Shown in pieces: positions 41,722 to 49,238 of a stretch of 62,620 nucleotides of DNA (position 1 is the first letter of the stretch; each line of letters begins with the position of its first letter). Below the pieces are notes generated by a model. That model was not told where the DNA came from, did not search any database, and saw only the letters and a list, made by a program, of their open reading frames with translations. This DNA comes from a virus: positions 1-62,620 of the IMG/VR virus record IMGVR_UViG_3300048837_000408. The stretch is one strand, 5' to 3'. The translations under genes and the position numbers were made by a program.

Positions 41722-42333
41722 TTAGGCAGTTGTTTTCTCGCGCTCGTAGTAATCTACGACGGTTTTCGCTTCAGTTAGGCAGGTATCGTAGCCGAAGAAT
41801 CCCCAGCACGAATCAAGATCATCTCGAAGGTCTTCATCCTCTTGATCTGTCTCGTCATCAAAGCTGTCATCCAGTGGGGCATAGATACTATAGCCGTATA
41901 CATCACCCGTTAGGAATTGATCATACGTTTCTACCTCACCTTTCAGGTATCCGGCTACGCGCCCCTGTAACTTCTTACTTACCCGCTTCGCGCTGTATTC
42001 CTTGCGGACGTTCGCCAGTGAAACGTAGATCAGGCCAACCATACCGCTATCCCAAGGACAACTAAAAGCCCCGGTACTCATGGTAATACCGCCGTGCTCA
42101 TAGAGGTACAAGGGCAGCATGATACATGGTCCCTCATCCTGGATAATATCGGCTTTGAGTTCATCCCATGAGGAATAGTTACCCGAGTTATAACCGTGGT
42201 CGTCGTCACCCAGGTTATAGTTTCGATGGAAGCAAACCATTGTACCCAAGTTATCCCAGTTGCGGGGGTTGTCGGGGTTGTCGTCTTCCTCAATGACAAT
42301 CAAATGATTCTTATAGACGGTTTTCTCTTTCAT
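41722..42333 (-). CDS. Accessory protein of unknown function
   Basis: 203 aa, strongly acidic. N-terminal block NPRNWDNLGTMVCFHRNYNL and central GPCIMLPLYLYEHGGITMST are recognisable as a widespread phage/plasmid family without a known role. The acidic DETDQEDEDLRDDLDS stretch lies near 160. Good AGAGGAG site. It sits in the block of separately spaced early genes. Confidence 0.72.
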   Translation of the reverse strand: MKEKTVYKNHLIVIEEDDNPDNPRNWDNLGTMVCFHRNYNLGDDDHGYNSGNYSSWDELKADIIQDEGPCIMLPLYLYEHGGITMSTGAFSCPWDSGMVGLIYVSLANVRKEYSAKRVSKKLQGRVAGYLKGEVETYDQFLTGDVYGYSIYAPLDDSFDDETDQEDEDLRDDLDSCWGFFGYDTCLTEAKTVVDYYEREKTTA

Positions 42334-42359
42334 TACACGCTCCTCTTATTGTGTCCTAT

Positions 42360-42387
42360 AGTGGGGGAGTAGATGCGCTCCCCCACT
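42360..42387 (-). other. Intercistronic hairpin
   Basis: Perfect 10-bp arms AGTGGGGGAG / CTCCCCCACT (42360-42369 with 42378-42387), 8-nt loop, starting 6 nt after the stop of the gene at 42394. No U-tract follows. Confidence 0.7.
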
Positions 42388-42393
42388 TATTGA

Positions 42394-43131
42394 CTAGACC
42401 CAAGCGGGTTGACGATCAGCGTCCGGTAAGGAATTGAGGAAGTCGATAACCTCAGCAGGTACTTCCTCGCGCAGCCAAGCCGAACCGTATTTATACCCAC
42501 ATACCGGGCAAGGTTTAGACAGTACCCCTTCAGGGTGTTCCGATTCCTTTATCCAAGTAGTAAGTTTTTCTTCGGTGTTCTCGGTTGAATAGTCCGGGTA
42601 ATTGTCAACCGTTTCAATGGGTACGGTCAGGGAGTAGGGCATATTCATAATCTCTAATTCTTCGGGGGTAAGCTCTGCTTTACCTGAAGAATATAATTCC
42701 TTTTCTGCCTTGCGCTTAATCTCTGACCATAGATGAATCTTATTCCGGCTCAATTTGAGGTGGGCTATTGTTACTTTCTTCTTGCCCCAACCCATAGCCC
42801 GCTGATGAACGCAACCGGCCTTCAAGTCGTTCAAGTGCCAGCGTCCCCAAACGTCTAACAGGTCTAGCCACTTCTCACGGTCCCAACCGGGAGCGAATGT
42901 AATATCTTCGGGAGTAATTGGGTGATAGGTTCGATGGTCGTTATCTTCCGGGTTACGATGGGCAAAATCCATATTAATCTGACCGGCTCCGCCGTAGCTG
43001 TTACCCGAGGGACGAGGACCGATAACCCCGGTAATGGATAACTTACCCTGTGTATATTCAATCTCACAGAAAATTGATACACTCGCGCCGCCGTCAGTTT
43101 TGATCGTTCCCGGTCTGATTACTTTCTTCAT
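42394..43131 (-). CDS. Hypothetical protein with CPVCGYKYGSAWL zinc motif
   Basis: 245 aa from the ATG at 43131 (GGAGGG upstream). N-terminal beta-rich half (ASVSIFCEIEYTQGKLSI), central WLDLLDVWGRWHLNDLKAGC, and a late CPVCGYKYGSAWL. Similar proteins occur on phages and plasmids, function unknown. The frame extends to 43209 but that would place the start upstream of the promoter at 43182-43209. Confidence 0.7.
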   Translation of the reverse strand: MKKVIRPGTIKTDGGASVSIFCEIEYTQGKLSITGVIGPRPSGNSYGGAGQINMDFAHRNPEDNDHRTYHPITPEDITFAPGWDREKWLDLLDVWGRWHLNDLKAGCVHQRAMGWGKKKVTIAHLKLSRNKIHLWSEIKRKAEKELYSSGKAELTPEELEIMNMPYSLTVPIETVDNYPDYSTENTEEKLTTWIKESEHPEGVLSKPCPVCGYKYGSAWLREEVPAEVIDFLNSLPDADRQPAWV

Positions 43132-43181
43132 GTTCTTACCCTCCGCTTGTGTTAGGTCGTTGTGTTTGTCCGTCTGATAAT

Positions 43182-43209
43182 ATGATAGCAGGTTATTTGC
43201 ATTTGTCAA
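43182..43209 (-). promoter_or_regulatory. Leftward early promoter
   Basis: Minus strand: TTGACA (43204-43209), 16-bp spacer, TATCAT (43182-43187), 51 bp before the start at 43131. The -35 box lies in GAAATTGCCTATTGAC (43205-43220), identical to the replication-operon promoter. It overlaps the 3' end of the upstream gene. Confidence 0.8.
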
Positions 43210-43411
43210 TAGGCAATTTCTCGCAATTGTGAGGAACTTTCGTTAGAGTTATATCAATAGTAGTATTGTTGGCCCCTTGCAAGTAGCAGGTATAATTATC
43301 CTCGCATTCTCGCGCAGCTTGCATAATAGATTCAGCCATCTCACAAGCGGTTATAAGATCATAACCCGCAGGTTGGATAATATCTAATAGACGGTCCTTA
43401 ATCGTTGGCAT
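43193..43411 (-). CDS. Hypothetical small protein
   Basis: 72 aa, with helix (RLLDIIQPAGYDLITACEMA) and five Cys. Its last codons overlap the promoter of the next gene. GGGGTGACACT precedes the ATG. Function unknown. Confidence 0.62.
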   Translation of the reverse strand: MPTIKDRLLDIIQPAGYDLITACEMAESIMQAARECEDNYTCYLQGANNTTIDITLTKVPHNCEKLPIDKCK

Positions 43412-43436
43412 AGTGTCACCCCATAGGAATAGAATA

Positions 43437-43467
43437 CAGGATAGGGTTATATAACTTCCCTATCCTG
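43437..43467 (-). other. Intercistronic hairpin
   Basis: Perfect 10-bp arms CAGGATAGGG / CCCTATCCTG (43437-43446 with 43458-43467), 11-nt loop, 13 nt after the stop of the gene at 43480; followed on the minus strand by TATTCTATTCC. Confidence 0.7.
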
Positions 43468-43479
43468 ATTAAGGTTATA

Positions 43480-44058
43480 TTACTCTTTGGAAAATCCAAG
43501 GGATTCGGCAGCTTCGATTAGATCATCCATCTTAATTTCTTCTGAAGATGAATAGTCTAATTCGTGCGCTACTTGACTTACCCAGTCATCGGGCAGGATG
43601 TATCCTTCATTTTCCAAGTCCCATTTATAGCAGGAACCCAGCGTATCAATGAAGTCTTCATACTCCCGATTATAATAGTCATCCTCATCTAATACCGGGT
43701 AATTTTCCAGTGAATCTAAGATAGACTGCCAAAAAGTTAGCGCCTCATGATTGATACCATCTTCCGTTGCAAGTCTAATCGCTAACTGTTCAGCCCAACC
43801 AACGGCCCAATGATTGAAATTACATACCTCAAAGTCATCCTCTAACCCGTTGTCCTTGATTAGTTGTTTGATCGTGGCGCTATTGGATTGATCCAAGGTA
43901 TTAGAATCCCGGTGCTCAAGAGTAAAGCATGACCCCCAAGTATTGAATAGATCCAAGTCCCCATGATAACCAAAGTTTGAAGGATGATTCAGGGATTCAG
44001 CGGCCCAATTATAGTCAATAGCTTGTAAGGCTTTCTTCAGTTCAGTTCCTTCTAACAT
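43480..44058 (-). CDS. Accessory protein of a family common on phages and plasmids
   Basis: 192 aa, acidic. The blocks FTLEHRDSNTLDQSN, NHWAVGWAEQLAIR and NYPVLDEDDYYNREYEDFI match a recurring family of phage and plasmid accessory proteins, function unknown. RBS AGAGGATACAATC. It is flanked by hairpins on both sides, so it is possibly transcribed alone. Confidence 0.72.
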   Translation of the reverse strand: MLEGTELKKALQAIDYNWAAESLNHPSNFGYHGDLDLFNTWGSCFTLEHRDSNTLDQSNSATIKQLIKDNGLEDDFEVCNFNHWAVGWAEQLAIRLATEDGINHEALTFWQSILDSLENYPVLDEDDYYNREYEDFIDTLGSCYKWDLENEGYILPDDWVSQVAHELDYSSSEEIKMDDLIEAAESLGFSKE

Positions 44059-44100
44059 GATTGTATCCTCTCATCATAATAGGGTTAGTCTCACAATTGA

Positions 44101-44130
44101 CTGTCAGTATAGCGCGTACCATACTGACAG
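44101..44130 (-). other. Intercistronic hairpin
   Basis: Perfect 10-bp arms CTGTCAGTAT / ATACTGACAG (44101-44110 with 44121-44130), 10-nt loop. On the minus strand it is followed by TCAATTGTGAGACTA, nearly the same element that follows the hairpin at 44725. Confidence 0.72.
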
Positions 44131-44142
44131 CGGATTATAGGA

Positions 44143-44520
44143 CTAGACGTTATAGAGTTTATCCAGGTTAGTTAGTGCCCATTTTCTCATGTTGGGGACT
44201 TCATTGCCCGCGCTATTCCATCCATTACCCTGTGCCCATGCTTGATATAGTTCATCGGGTAATGGGATAGCTTCATTGAATACTGTATTACTGACAGTCA
44301 TAGGCAACCCATCGGAACCATAGGACCCGGATAATGTCAGACGTTCACCCTTGACGCGTGCGAAGCCCATCATAAAATGCCCGAATTGTGACAGGGATGT
44401 TTTCCTAACAATTGCTCGAACCTCTTTTGATTCCCTAGTTTGAACCAACATAAGGAATAGACCCCGCGCAAACTGTACCCCATCCTGATTGTAGCCTGAT
44501 TTTTCTACTCGAATAAACAT
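44143..44520 (-). CDS. Hypothetical protein
   Basis: 125 aa from the ATG at 44520 (GGAGGG upstream, inside the preceding gene's end). Beta-rich first half (RGLFLMLVQTRESKEVRAIV), then FMMGFARVKGERLTLSGSYG and a helical C-terminus. No family recognised. Confidence 0.65.
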   Translation of the reverse strand: MFIRVEKSGYNQDGVQFARGLFLMLVQTRESKEVRAIVRKTSLSQFGHFMMGFARVKGERLTLSGSYGSDGLPMTVSNTVFNEAIPLPDELYQAWAQGNGWNSAGNEVPNMRKWALTNLDKLYNV

Positions 44521-44524
44521 AGTA

Positions 44525-44686
44525 TCACCCTCCAAACGTAGCATACAGAATTACTGCCAGAATTGGCAGCAGGATAACCCAGGTAATAAGAGTATTGTAA
44601 CCCTTACCATGATGGGAGCGCTTAGGGCGATCAATAAATCCGCGCCCTGAATAGTAACCCGTACCTGTATAAGTGACCCGTTTCAT
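44525..44686 (-). CDS. Small basic membrane protein (53 aa)
   Basis: 53 aa: a Gly/Tyr/Arg-rich N-terminus (KRVTYTGTGYYSGRGFIDR) and one TM segment near the C-terminus (LITWVILLPILAVILYATF). GGAGGGTTAGCT precedes the ATG, the same ribosome-site style as its neighbours. Its final codons carry the RBS of the next gene. Confidence 0.65.
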   Translation of the reverse strand: MKRVTYTGTGYYSGRGFIDRPKRSHHGKGYNTLITWVILLPILAVILYATFGG

Positions 44687-44724
44687 AGCTAACCCTCCAG
44701 GTGTCTAGGATAGTCTTACAATTG

Positions 44725-44762
44725 GTGTAGTGTAAAGATCGCGCACAATGGTTACACTACAC
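44725..44762 (-). other. Intercistronic hairpin
   Basis: Perfect 11-bp arms GTGTAGTGTAA / TTACACTACAC (44725-44735 with 44752-44762), 16-nt loop. On the minus strand the 3' flank is CCAATTGTAAGACTA, shared with the hairpin at 44101 although the arms differ completely. Confidence 0.72.
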
Positions 44763-44828
44763 GGATTAGAAGACTATGGATCTAATAAGGTGCGTACATT
44801 ATAGGATTCCTTATTAGTGGATAGGTGA

Positions 44829-45068
44829 TTAGAAGACAGAATGAGATAATGTAAGTATGGGGTTTACAGGGTGACTCTGACAAGCTGTAAACCACGGACA
44901 ATAACGAATGGATAGGCCATATTCCACGGCTTGATCCAAGTCAGAACCCCGAGGAACCCAGGAAACAGCTGTCACATGGCACGCGTCAATTTTTGCCACC
45001 ACTACATATTGTCCTGATGGGTCCTGTAAAATCCCCCAATCGTTTTTGATATAACATAACTTACGCAT
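44829..45068 (-). CDS. Hypothetical small protein
   Basis: 79 aa from the ATG at 45068 (GGAGGGTTGACT upstream). Beta-rich (YVVVAKIDACHVTAVSWVPR) with three Cys. No family recognised. Confidence 0.6.
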   Translation of the reverse strand: MRKLCYIKNDWGILQDPSGQYVVVAKIDACHVTAVSWVPRGSDLDQAVEYGLSIRYCPWFTACQSHPVNPILTLSHSVF

Positions 45069-45095
45069 AGTCAACCCTCCAAGTGATCGAATAGA

Positions 45096-45440
45096 TTAGA
45101 TGATCCAATCAACTGAGATACTCGGATAATGGCAGCGCATATAATCGCGCACAGCCTGAATGTCTTTACCTGTGACCTCTTTAGTGACCGGTGTTCCCTC
45201 AATAGCATAGTGCCCGCGTACGGTCCAAGTGGGATTATCATAAGCGTTGTGGTCCTGCCAATAATCTACTGACTGGACGAAACAAGATTCAGTCAGTATG
45301 TATACAGGATGATTTCCCTCAGGAGTGACGAGGGTATCCATTACCAAAGTCTCCACACCGTACCCGGCAAGATTCGCAACGGGTACAAGGTGAGGATTCA
45401 GGGCAAGGAATGAAGATTGAGCGGGAGTAAGGTCTAACAT
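45096..45440 (-). CDS. Hypothetical protein
   Basis: 114 aa from the ATG at 45440 (GGAGGTTATCACC upstream). It starts MLDLTPAQSSFLALNPHLVP, then beta strands (GVETLVMDTLVTPEGNHPV) and an acidic helix. No family recognised. Confidence 0.62.
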   Translation of the reverse strand: MLDLTPAQSSFLALNPHLVPVANLAGYGVETLVMDTLVTPEGNHPVYILTESCFVQSVDYWQDHNAYDNPTWTVRGHYAIEGTPVTKEVTGKDIQAVRDYMRCHYPSISVDWII

Positions 45441-45476
45441 GGTGATAACCTCCAAACTGAAGTAGATAGAATAGAA

Positions 45477-45686
45477 TTAGGCAGGAGTCGAACCAGTCCC
45501 GGTATACAAGCGAGTATCCAGGAAATATTCAGGATAAGAGTCAATCCAGTCTTGAGCTTCCCCCCATGCTGCATCTAATGAGAGGGACGATAGGCGAACG
45601 GTTACAATCCAGGTTCCCATAACTTGTGAGAATGCTTCTATGTAGTAGCCGAATCCAGGATAATAAGCCAACCGTGCATGTGTCAT
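45477..45686 (-). CDS. Hypothetical small protein, first gene of the leftward early block
   Basis: 69 aa, aromatic-rich with a beta-hairpin-like start (ARLAYYPGFGYYIEAF) and an acidic helix (DAAWGEAQDWIDSY). GGAGGGTTATCAC precedes the ATG, 39 bp downstream of a good promoter, so it is likely an immediate-early gene. Confidence 0.65.
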   Translation of the reverse strand: MTHARLAYYPGFGYYIEAFSQVMGTWIVTVRLSSLSLDAAWGEAQDWIDSYPEYFLDTRLYTGTGSTPA

Positions 45687-45724
45687 GTGATAACCCTCCG
45701 GGTGACAGAATAAATCGTACTTTC

Positions 45725-45752
45725 AGTATAGCCAATAGATAGTCATTTACAA
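45725..45752 (-). promoter_or_regulatory. Leftward early promoter
   Basis: Minus strand: TTGTAA (45747-45752), 16-bp spacer, TATACT (45725-45730). The -35 box again follows CCTA (CCTATTGTAA). It drives the early block starting at 45686. Confidence 0.72.
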
Positions 45753-45803
45753 TAGGACAAACCGAAACCTAACCGAATATAACTGAACTGTAAGGTTATC
45801 TGA

Positions 45804-45871
45804 TAATCATTCTAATATTGTAATGACTCTAATATTGTAATCATTCCATATTTATAATCATTCTAAAAAGA
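45804..45871 (+). repeat. Four tandem 17-bp-phased AT-rich repeats
   Basis: TAAT-(C/G)A(T/C)TC begins at 45804, 45821, 45838 and 45855, exactly 17 bp apart. Copies 1 and 2 share CTAATATTG after the core. The AT-rich, iterated layout in a divergent intergenic region is typical of origin iterons or operator arrays. Confidence 0.85.
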
Positions 45872-46196
45872 TAGTCCTGGCGTCTGACTCCTCATAGGAA
45901 TGTGACCACCCAGTCACATTGTAACCCGCTGCCCTTCCTGACTGGCCACATTCTTGCTTGCTATAAGTGTAGTTATCAAAACCATGAAGCACACCCGTAC
46001 CCGTGGCGCACCTGGCCCGCTTGCTAGTATATGTGCGGGTGGTGGCGCGGCCCAGGCTATAGGATGGGTGACGAGGTGCAGGGGGACAGGCGGGCGGGGG
46101 GAACGATACATTCGCATAGATCGAAGGTACGGTAGGTAGTGAGTTATGTTAGTTATGTTATGTTTGGTTTTGATCTATCTTTGAATAATTTTACTG

Positions 46197-46254
46197 GATA
46201 CGTAAACTAATTACTCCGAATATAAACCCCTATCTGCCAGATACGTAAACTAAT
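46197..46254 (+). repeat. Two 15-bp direct repeats upstream of the methyltransferase promoter
   Basis: GATACGTAAACTAAT occurs at 46197-46211 and 46240-46254, 43 bp apart, ending about 45 bp before the -35 box at 46299. They are likely operators for the rightward early promoter. Confidence 0.72.
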
Positions 46255-46298
46255 CCCCTTCCTGGTTATATTCCCTAACCAGATTTAGATATTGCATA

Positions 46299-46326
46299 TT
46301 GCTATTTTCATATCCCCCTGTATAAT
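46299..46326 (+). promoter_or_regulatory. Rightward early promoter (methyltransferase)
   Basis: TTGCTA (46299-46304), 16-bp spacer, TATAAT (46321-46326), 18 bp before the methyltransferase ATG, with GGGAGGG between. Confidence 0.78.
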
Positions 46327-46344
46327 TATAGGTGGGAGGGCTTT

Positions 46345-47034
46345 ATGCAGTATTTTGGTGGGAAGCAACGGATAGCTAAACAAATCAGTTCTTATTTATT
46401 GGAACAGATGGATGATTGTCGATATTATTTTGAGCCATTTGTGGGGGGTGCATCAGTGTGTTCTCTGGTTGGGGGGAAGCGGTTTGCCTCAGATGCGAAT
46501 AAGTATCTGATTGCAATGTGGCGGGCATTACAGGATGGTTGGCTCCCGCCGAGAGTTGTTGATGAAGCTCAGTATCAGTATGTTCGGGGACATTTAGATG
46601 AAGATGCTGCGCTATCTGGATTTGTTGGGTTTGGGTGCAGTTATAGTGGTAAGTGGTTTGGGGGGTATGCGCGATCTGATGACCGGAATTATGCTGAGAA
46701 TGCTCGGAACTCTCTTATCAAACAAATCCCAACTTTGGGTCAGGTGCGATTTGAGGTGCGGGATTACCGAGAGACTTATCCAAAGCATTCCTTGATTTAT
46801 TGTGATCCCCCCTATCGGGGAACTACTGGTTATGGGGCGGTGGGTAAATTTGATTCGGAGGTTTTCTGGAGTACTGTTCGGGGATGGTCGAGAGATAATA
46901 AGGTCTATGTTAGCGAGTATCAGGCTCCGAAAGACTTTCGGTGTGTGTTGGAAATTCCGACAAAATTGGACATTCGTAATGGGGACGGTCTGAAGGAGTT
47001 TCGAATGGAGCGGGTGTTTACTTTGAATCAGTAG
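46345..47034 (+). CDS. D12-class adenine-specific DNA methyltransferase
   Basis: 229 aa. Dam/D12 motifs: N-terminal YFGGKQRIA, SAM-binding FEPFVGGASV near 33-42, SDANKYLIAMW near 50, and catalytic CDPPYRGT near 153. It methylates adenine N6, most likely to protect phage DNA from restriction. It is the first rightward early gene. It is the third methyltransferase of this genome and of a different class from the other two. Confidence 0.92.
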   Translation: MQYFGGKQRIAKQISSYLLEQMDDCRYYFEPFVGGASVCSLVGGKRFASDANKYLIAMWRALQDGWLPPRVVDEAQYQYVRGHLDEDAALSGFVGFGCSYSGKWFGGYARSDDRNYAENARNSLIKQIPTLGQVRFEVRDYRETYPKHSLIYCDPPYRGTTGYGAVGKFDSEVFWSTVRGWSRDNKVYVSEYQAPKDFRCVLEIPTKLDIRNGDGLKEFRMERVFTLNQ

Positions 47035-47042
47035 TTTGCCTA

Positions 47043-47070
47043 TTGCATTTATCTATTACCGATGTATAAT
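47043..47070 (+). promoter_or_regulatory. Rightward promoter after the D12 methyltransferase
   Basis: TTGCAT (47043-47048), 16-bp spacer, TATAAT (47065-47070). The -35 is in GCCTATTGC. A short ACCG/CGGT stem with T7 overlaps its 3' side and may end the methyltransferase transcript. Confidence 0.7.
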
Positions 47071-47124
47071 GGGGCGGTTTTTTTATTTCTCATAGGCAAT
47101 TTCCCCAAAACCAGATATTCCATA

Positions 47125-47153
47125 TTGCAATTTAGAAAAACCGACTGTATAAT
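47125..47153 (+). promoter_or_regulatory. Second rightward promoter
   Basis: TTGCAA (47125-47130), 17-bp spacer, TATAAT (47148-47153), 22 bp before the small zinc-ribbon gene. ATAGGCAATTTC (47092-47103) upstream recurs near 36570 and 43210. Confidence 0.75.
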
Positions 47154-47174
47154 ATTATCAGGAGAGCAAAACAA

Positions 47175-47339
47175 ATGGAAAATCAAATGAGAGTTTTTTG
47201 CCCGGAGTGCGGATATGAGATGGTGGTAAATGGGGATGACTTCGCTGTCTGCACTCACTGTGGGTTTGTAGTGATATTCGAACCTGTATATGAAGAATTG
47301 GGGATGGAAGATGAAAAACATGGCGTATCCAAAGCGTAG
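47175..47339 (+). CDS. Small zinc-ribbon protein (54 aa)
   Basis: 54 aa with two Cys pairs (CPEC near 9-12 and CTHC near 26-29), the classic zinc-ribbon spacing, and an acidic C-terminus. GGAG lies 11 nt before the ATG and the promoter at 47125 directly upstream. Function unknown. Confidence 0.7.
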   Translation: MENQMRVFCPECGYEMVVNGDDFAVCTHCGFVVIFEPVYEELGMEDEKHGVSKA

Positions 47340-47427
47340 GGCGGTGGATTGGTTGATGGGGCTGACTGCCTTCTTGGTCATAGCCGGTTCAATTTTTGGG
47401 TTTTGGTTGCGGGTGCGGGGGATGTGA
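47311..47427 (+). CDS. Small membrane protein (38 aa)
   Basis: 38 aa: basic N-terminus and one TM segment (LMGLTAFLVIAGSIFGFWL). It overlaps the zinc-ribbon gene by 29 nt. A start at the fourth codon is possible. Function unknown. Confidence 0.55.
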   Translation: MKNMAYPKRRAVDWLMGLTAFLVIAGSIFGFWLRVRGM

Positions 47428-47428
47428 G

Positions 47429-47578
47429 ATGAGCGCAAAGGGACCAGAGTGGGATACGCAAAGCGCACAGGAGTATAACTTAGACGCGGCCATTGGAATG
47501 CGAAACGGGCTGTTGTTGGGTTGCGGGTTCTGGATCGCAGTGGGGATTGTAGTTGGTTTCTTGGTGTGGGTGGTGTAG
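47429..47578 (+). CDS. Small membrane protein (49 aa)
   Basis: 49 aa from the ATG at 47429: a polar N-terminus and one C-terminal TM segment (GLLLGCGFWIAVGIVVGFLV). It follows the previous stop by one base. Function unknown. Confidence 0.6.
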   Translation: MSAKGPEWDTQSAQEYNLDAAIGMRNGLLLGCGFWIAVGIVVGFLVWVV

Positions 47579-47579
47579 G

Positions 47580-48041
47580 ATGAAACTTCTTTTCTTTTTC
47601 CTGGCGTTTGGGCTGTTGATGATCGGTGTAGCGGGTCAGTTGATAACGGGCTGGAACATTTGGTGGAATATCGTTGGGTTATATTTCACGGTCGCCCTCC
47701 TGTTGGTTTCTATCGAACGCTTATTCCCAGTTCAATATACTGATCCAGTCAAAGAACATTTCTCTCAGGCGCGGGCATCTGCTCTGAGTAAACTTCATTT
47801 GTCTCTGCTGTTCTTGTGCGCGGCACATTGGGGATCGCAGTGGATGGCGTTCATGGTAGAGTGGGGTGCGCTATTCGTGACCCTGTTTTCCGCCGTGTTC
47901 GGGTTGATGTATCTGGTGGGGGTGGCGAGTGGTTTCTTTGGTATGCTGGACTGGATCGCCTGGAAGTCCATGTTGGACGAGATAGAGGCGCGTCACCTGA
48001 AGGGGCGTGACCAATGGATGCGGAGGGAGTGGACAGAATGA
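47580..48041 (+). CDS. Multi-spanning membrane protein
   Basis: 153 aa with about four hydrophobic segments (2-20, 27-46, 74-92, 95-118) and a charged cytoplasmic-like tail. No family recognised. It starts one base after the previous stop and ends overlapping the next start, so this membrane-protein cluster is tightly coupled. Confidence 0.65.
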   Translation: MKLLFFFLAFGLLMIGVAGQLITGWNIWWNIVGLYFTVALLLVSIERLFPVQYTDPVKEHFSQARASALSKLHLSLLFLCAAHWGSQWMAFMVEWGALFVTLFSAVFGLMYLVGVASGFFGMLDWIAWKSMLDEIEARHLKGRDQWMRREWTE

Positions 48042-48256
48042 TTAAGAAGTTGTTATTGGAGCCGATTATGTGTCAATCTAAAATCAGCGGAGTAGAGTAC
48101 ATGGAGAAGGTGTTGATCCGTGATGATGGGTATCCCGAAGCAGTCGTACATGCGGATTTCTTTGATGGGTTTAGTGGGTTGGAAGCACTTAGGACGGGGA
48201 TACCCATCATTGCCTATATTCAAATCTCTGAGTACCCAATTCGGGATGGTGAATGA
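48038..48256 (+). CDS. Hypothetical small protein
   Basis: 72 aa from the ATG at 48038 that overlaps the preceding stop (ATGA). Mixed alpha/beta (KVLIRDDGYPEAVVHADFFD). No family recognised. Confidence 0.62.
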   Translation: MIKKLLLEPIMCQSKISGVEYMEKVLIRDDGYPEAVVHADFFDGFSGLEALRTGIPIIAYIQISEYPIRDGE

Positions 48257-48495
48257 TGGATGAGTTGGAACAGTTACGTCAGGAGAACGCTGCCCTACGC
48301 GCTCAGTTGGATGCCGGTGGGAAGTGCGAGTGCGGGGAGAAGGATGTGTGCCGGATCGTGGCGCGGAGATTGGCTGTGGATGATCTGTTGGGTCGGGCGA
48401 TAAATTTATTGTCATCCTATAGTTTCCGTAGCGGTGTGGCAATCTCTGGAATGGACGAGTTGTTTGACGAGTATCGGTCGTTAGGAAAACATTAG
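48253..48495 (+). CDS. Small coiled-coil protein with Cys-rich centre
   Basis: 80 aa. Leucine-zipper-like start (DELEQLRQENAALRAQLDA), a CECGEKDVC segment and a helical end. It overlaps the previous stop (ATGA). It may oligomerise; function unknown. Confidence 0.65.
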   Translation: MMDELEQLRQENAALRAQLDAGGKCECGEKDVCRIVARRLAVDDLLGRAINLLSSYSFRSGVAISGMDELFDEYRSLGKH

Positions 48496-48509
48496 GAGAA
48501 CTGGGAGAG

Positions 48510-49238
48510 ATGAAACCTTTGGCTTTGAGACTGAATAACGGTAAGACCGTGGATATGTACATGGAGCAGACGGACTACGATGATGGGCGCACCATTACTA
48601 CCTGCTTCCTGCACTTTTCACCGACTGAGTTTCACTTCACTGTAGGGGAACGCTGGTGCAGTGGACACGCAATCAAGCATCCTGGAGATGTAAGCGATCC
48701 TGTACGTGCTCGACAACTCGCCTTCCGCCGCGCATTGGAAAGTTTGGAGAGGATGGTTGGGGTGAAACTTTCCAAAGAGGCTTGGACGGAATTACGCCGC
48801 GCTCGGTATGATGCAGAAGCCGCCGCTGCGTTTCTAACCTGTGATGATGCGGTTGCTGTTAGTGATTTCTTACCGGATTATATTCACTATTGGTCATCGG
48901 GAGTGGGGGATGCAGCAGAAAGGGAGGCTACACAGAGGCGGTTGGAATTGGAAGCTAAGTATCCCTATAAAGCGAGTGAGTGTACTCCTAGGACTGAGGG
49001 TGGACCCACCTATCGGAATGTTTATGTTCTGTGCGATGATGGGGTGGAATCTATTGGATGGTGTGCGGATCTAATAGAATGGATTGTATACAACCCGGAT
49101 GGTAGATGTCCGGTAGGCCCTGCGGATGTAGGGGTATGTTTTAGGTATGGTGCGGATGTTATTCGGTGGGGAGAAATAGATGACTATTCCAAGCTGGCTG
49201 AAGAACTTTCCCAACGCAGTGGTGACGGAACTAACTGA
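48510..49238 (+). CDS. Hypothetical protein
   Basis: 242 aa. N-terminal beta sheet with Cys/His (TTCFLHFSPTEFHFTVGERW), a helical middle (DPVRARQLAFRRALESLERM), and a beta-rich C-terminus. GGGAGAG precedes the ATG. No family recognised. Confidence 0.68.
   Translation: MKPLALRLNNGKTVDMYMEQTDYDDGRTITTCFLHFSPTEFHFTVGERWCSGHAIKHPGDVSDPVRARQLAFRRALESLERMVGVKLSKEAWTELRRARYDAEAAAAFLTCDDAVAVSDFLPDYIHYWSSGVGDAAEREATQRRLELEAKYPYKASECTPRTEGGPTYRNVYVLCDDGVESIGWCADLIEWIVYNPDGRCPVGPADVGVCFRYGADVIRWGEIDDYSKLAEELSQRSGDGTN

Larger units (their letters stand above)
45687..46344. other. Divergent non-coding region, origin candidate
   Basis: 658 bp between leftward and rightward early genes. It holds a leftward promoter, four 17-bp-phased AT-rich repeats, an 8-bp hairpin AATGTGAC/GTCACATT (45899-45920), a GC-rich stretch with no credible gene (about 45980-46110), two 15-bp direct repeats and a rightward promoter. 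Confidence 0.7.

Noticed and set aside
45914-46139. Short frames on both strands in the GC-rich part of the divergent region
   Set aside because: Low-complexity Pro/Arg/Gly translations, no ribosome sites.
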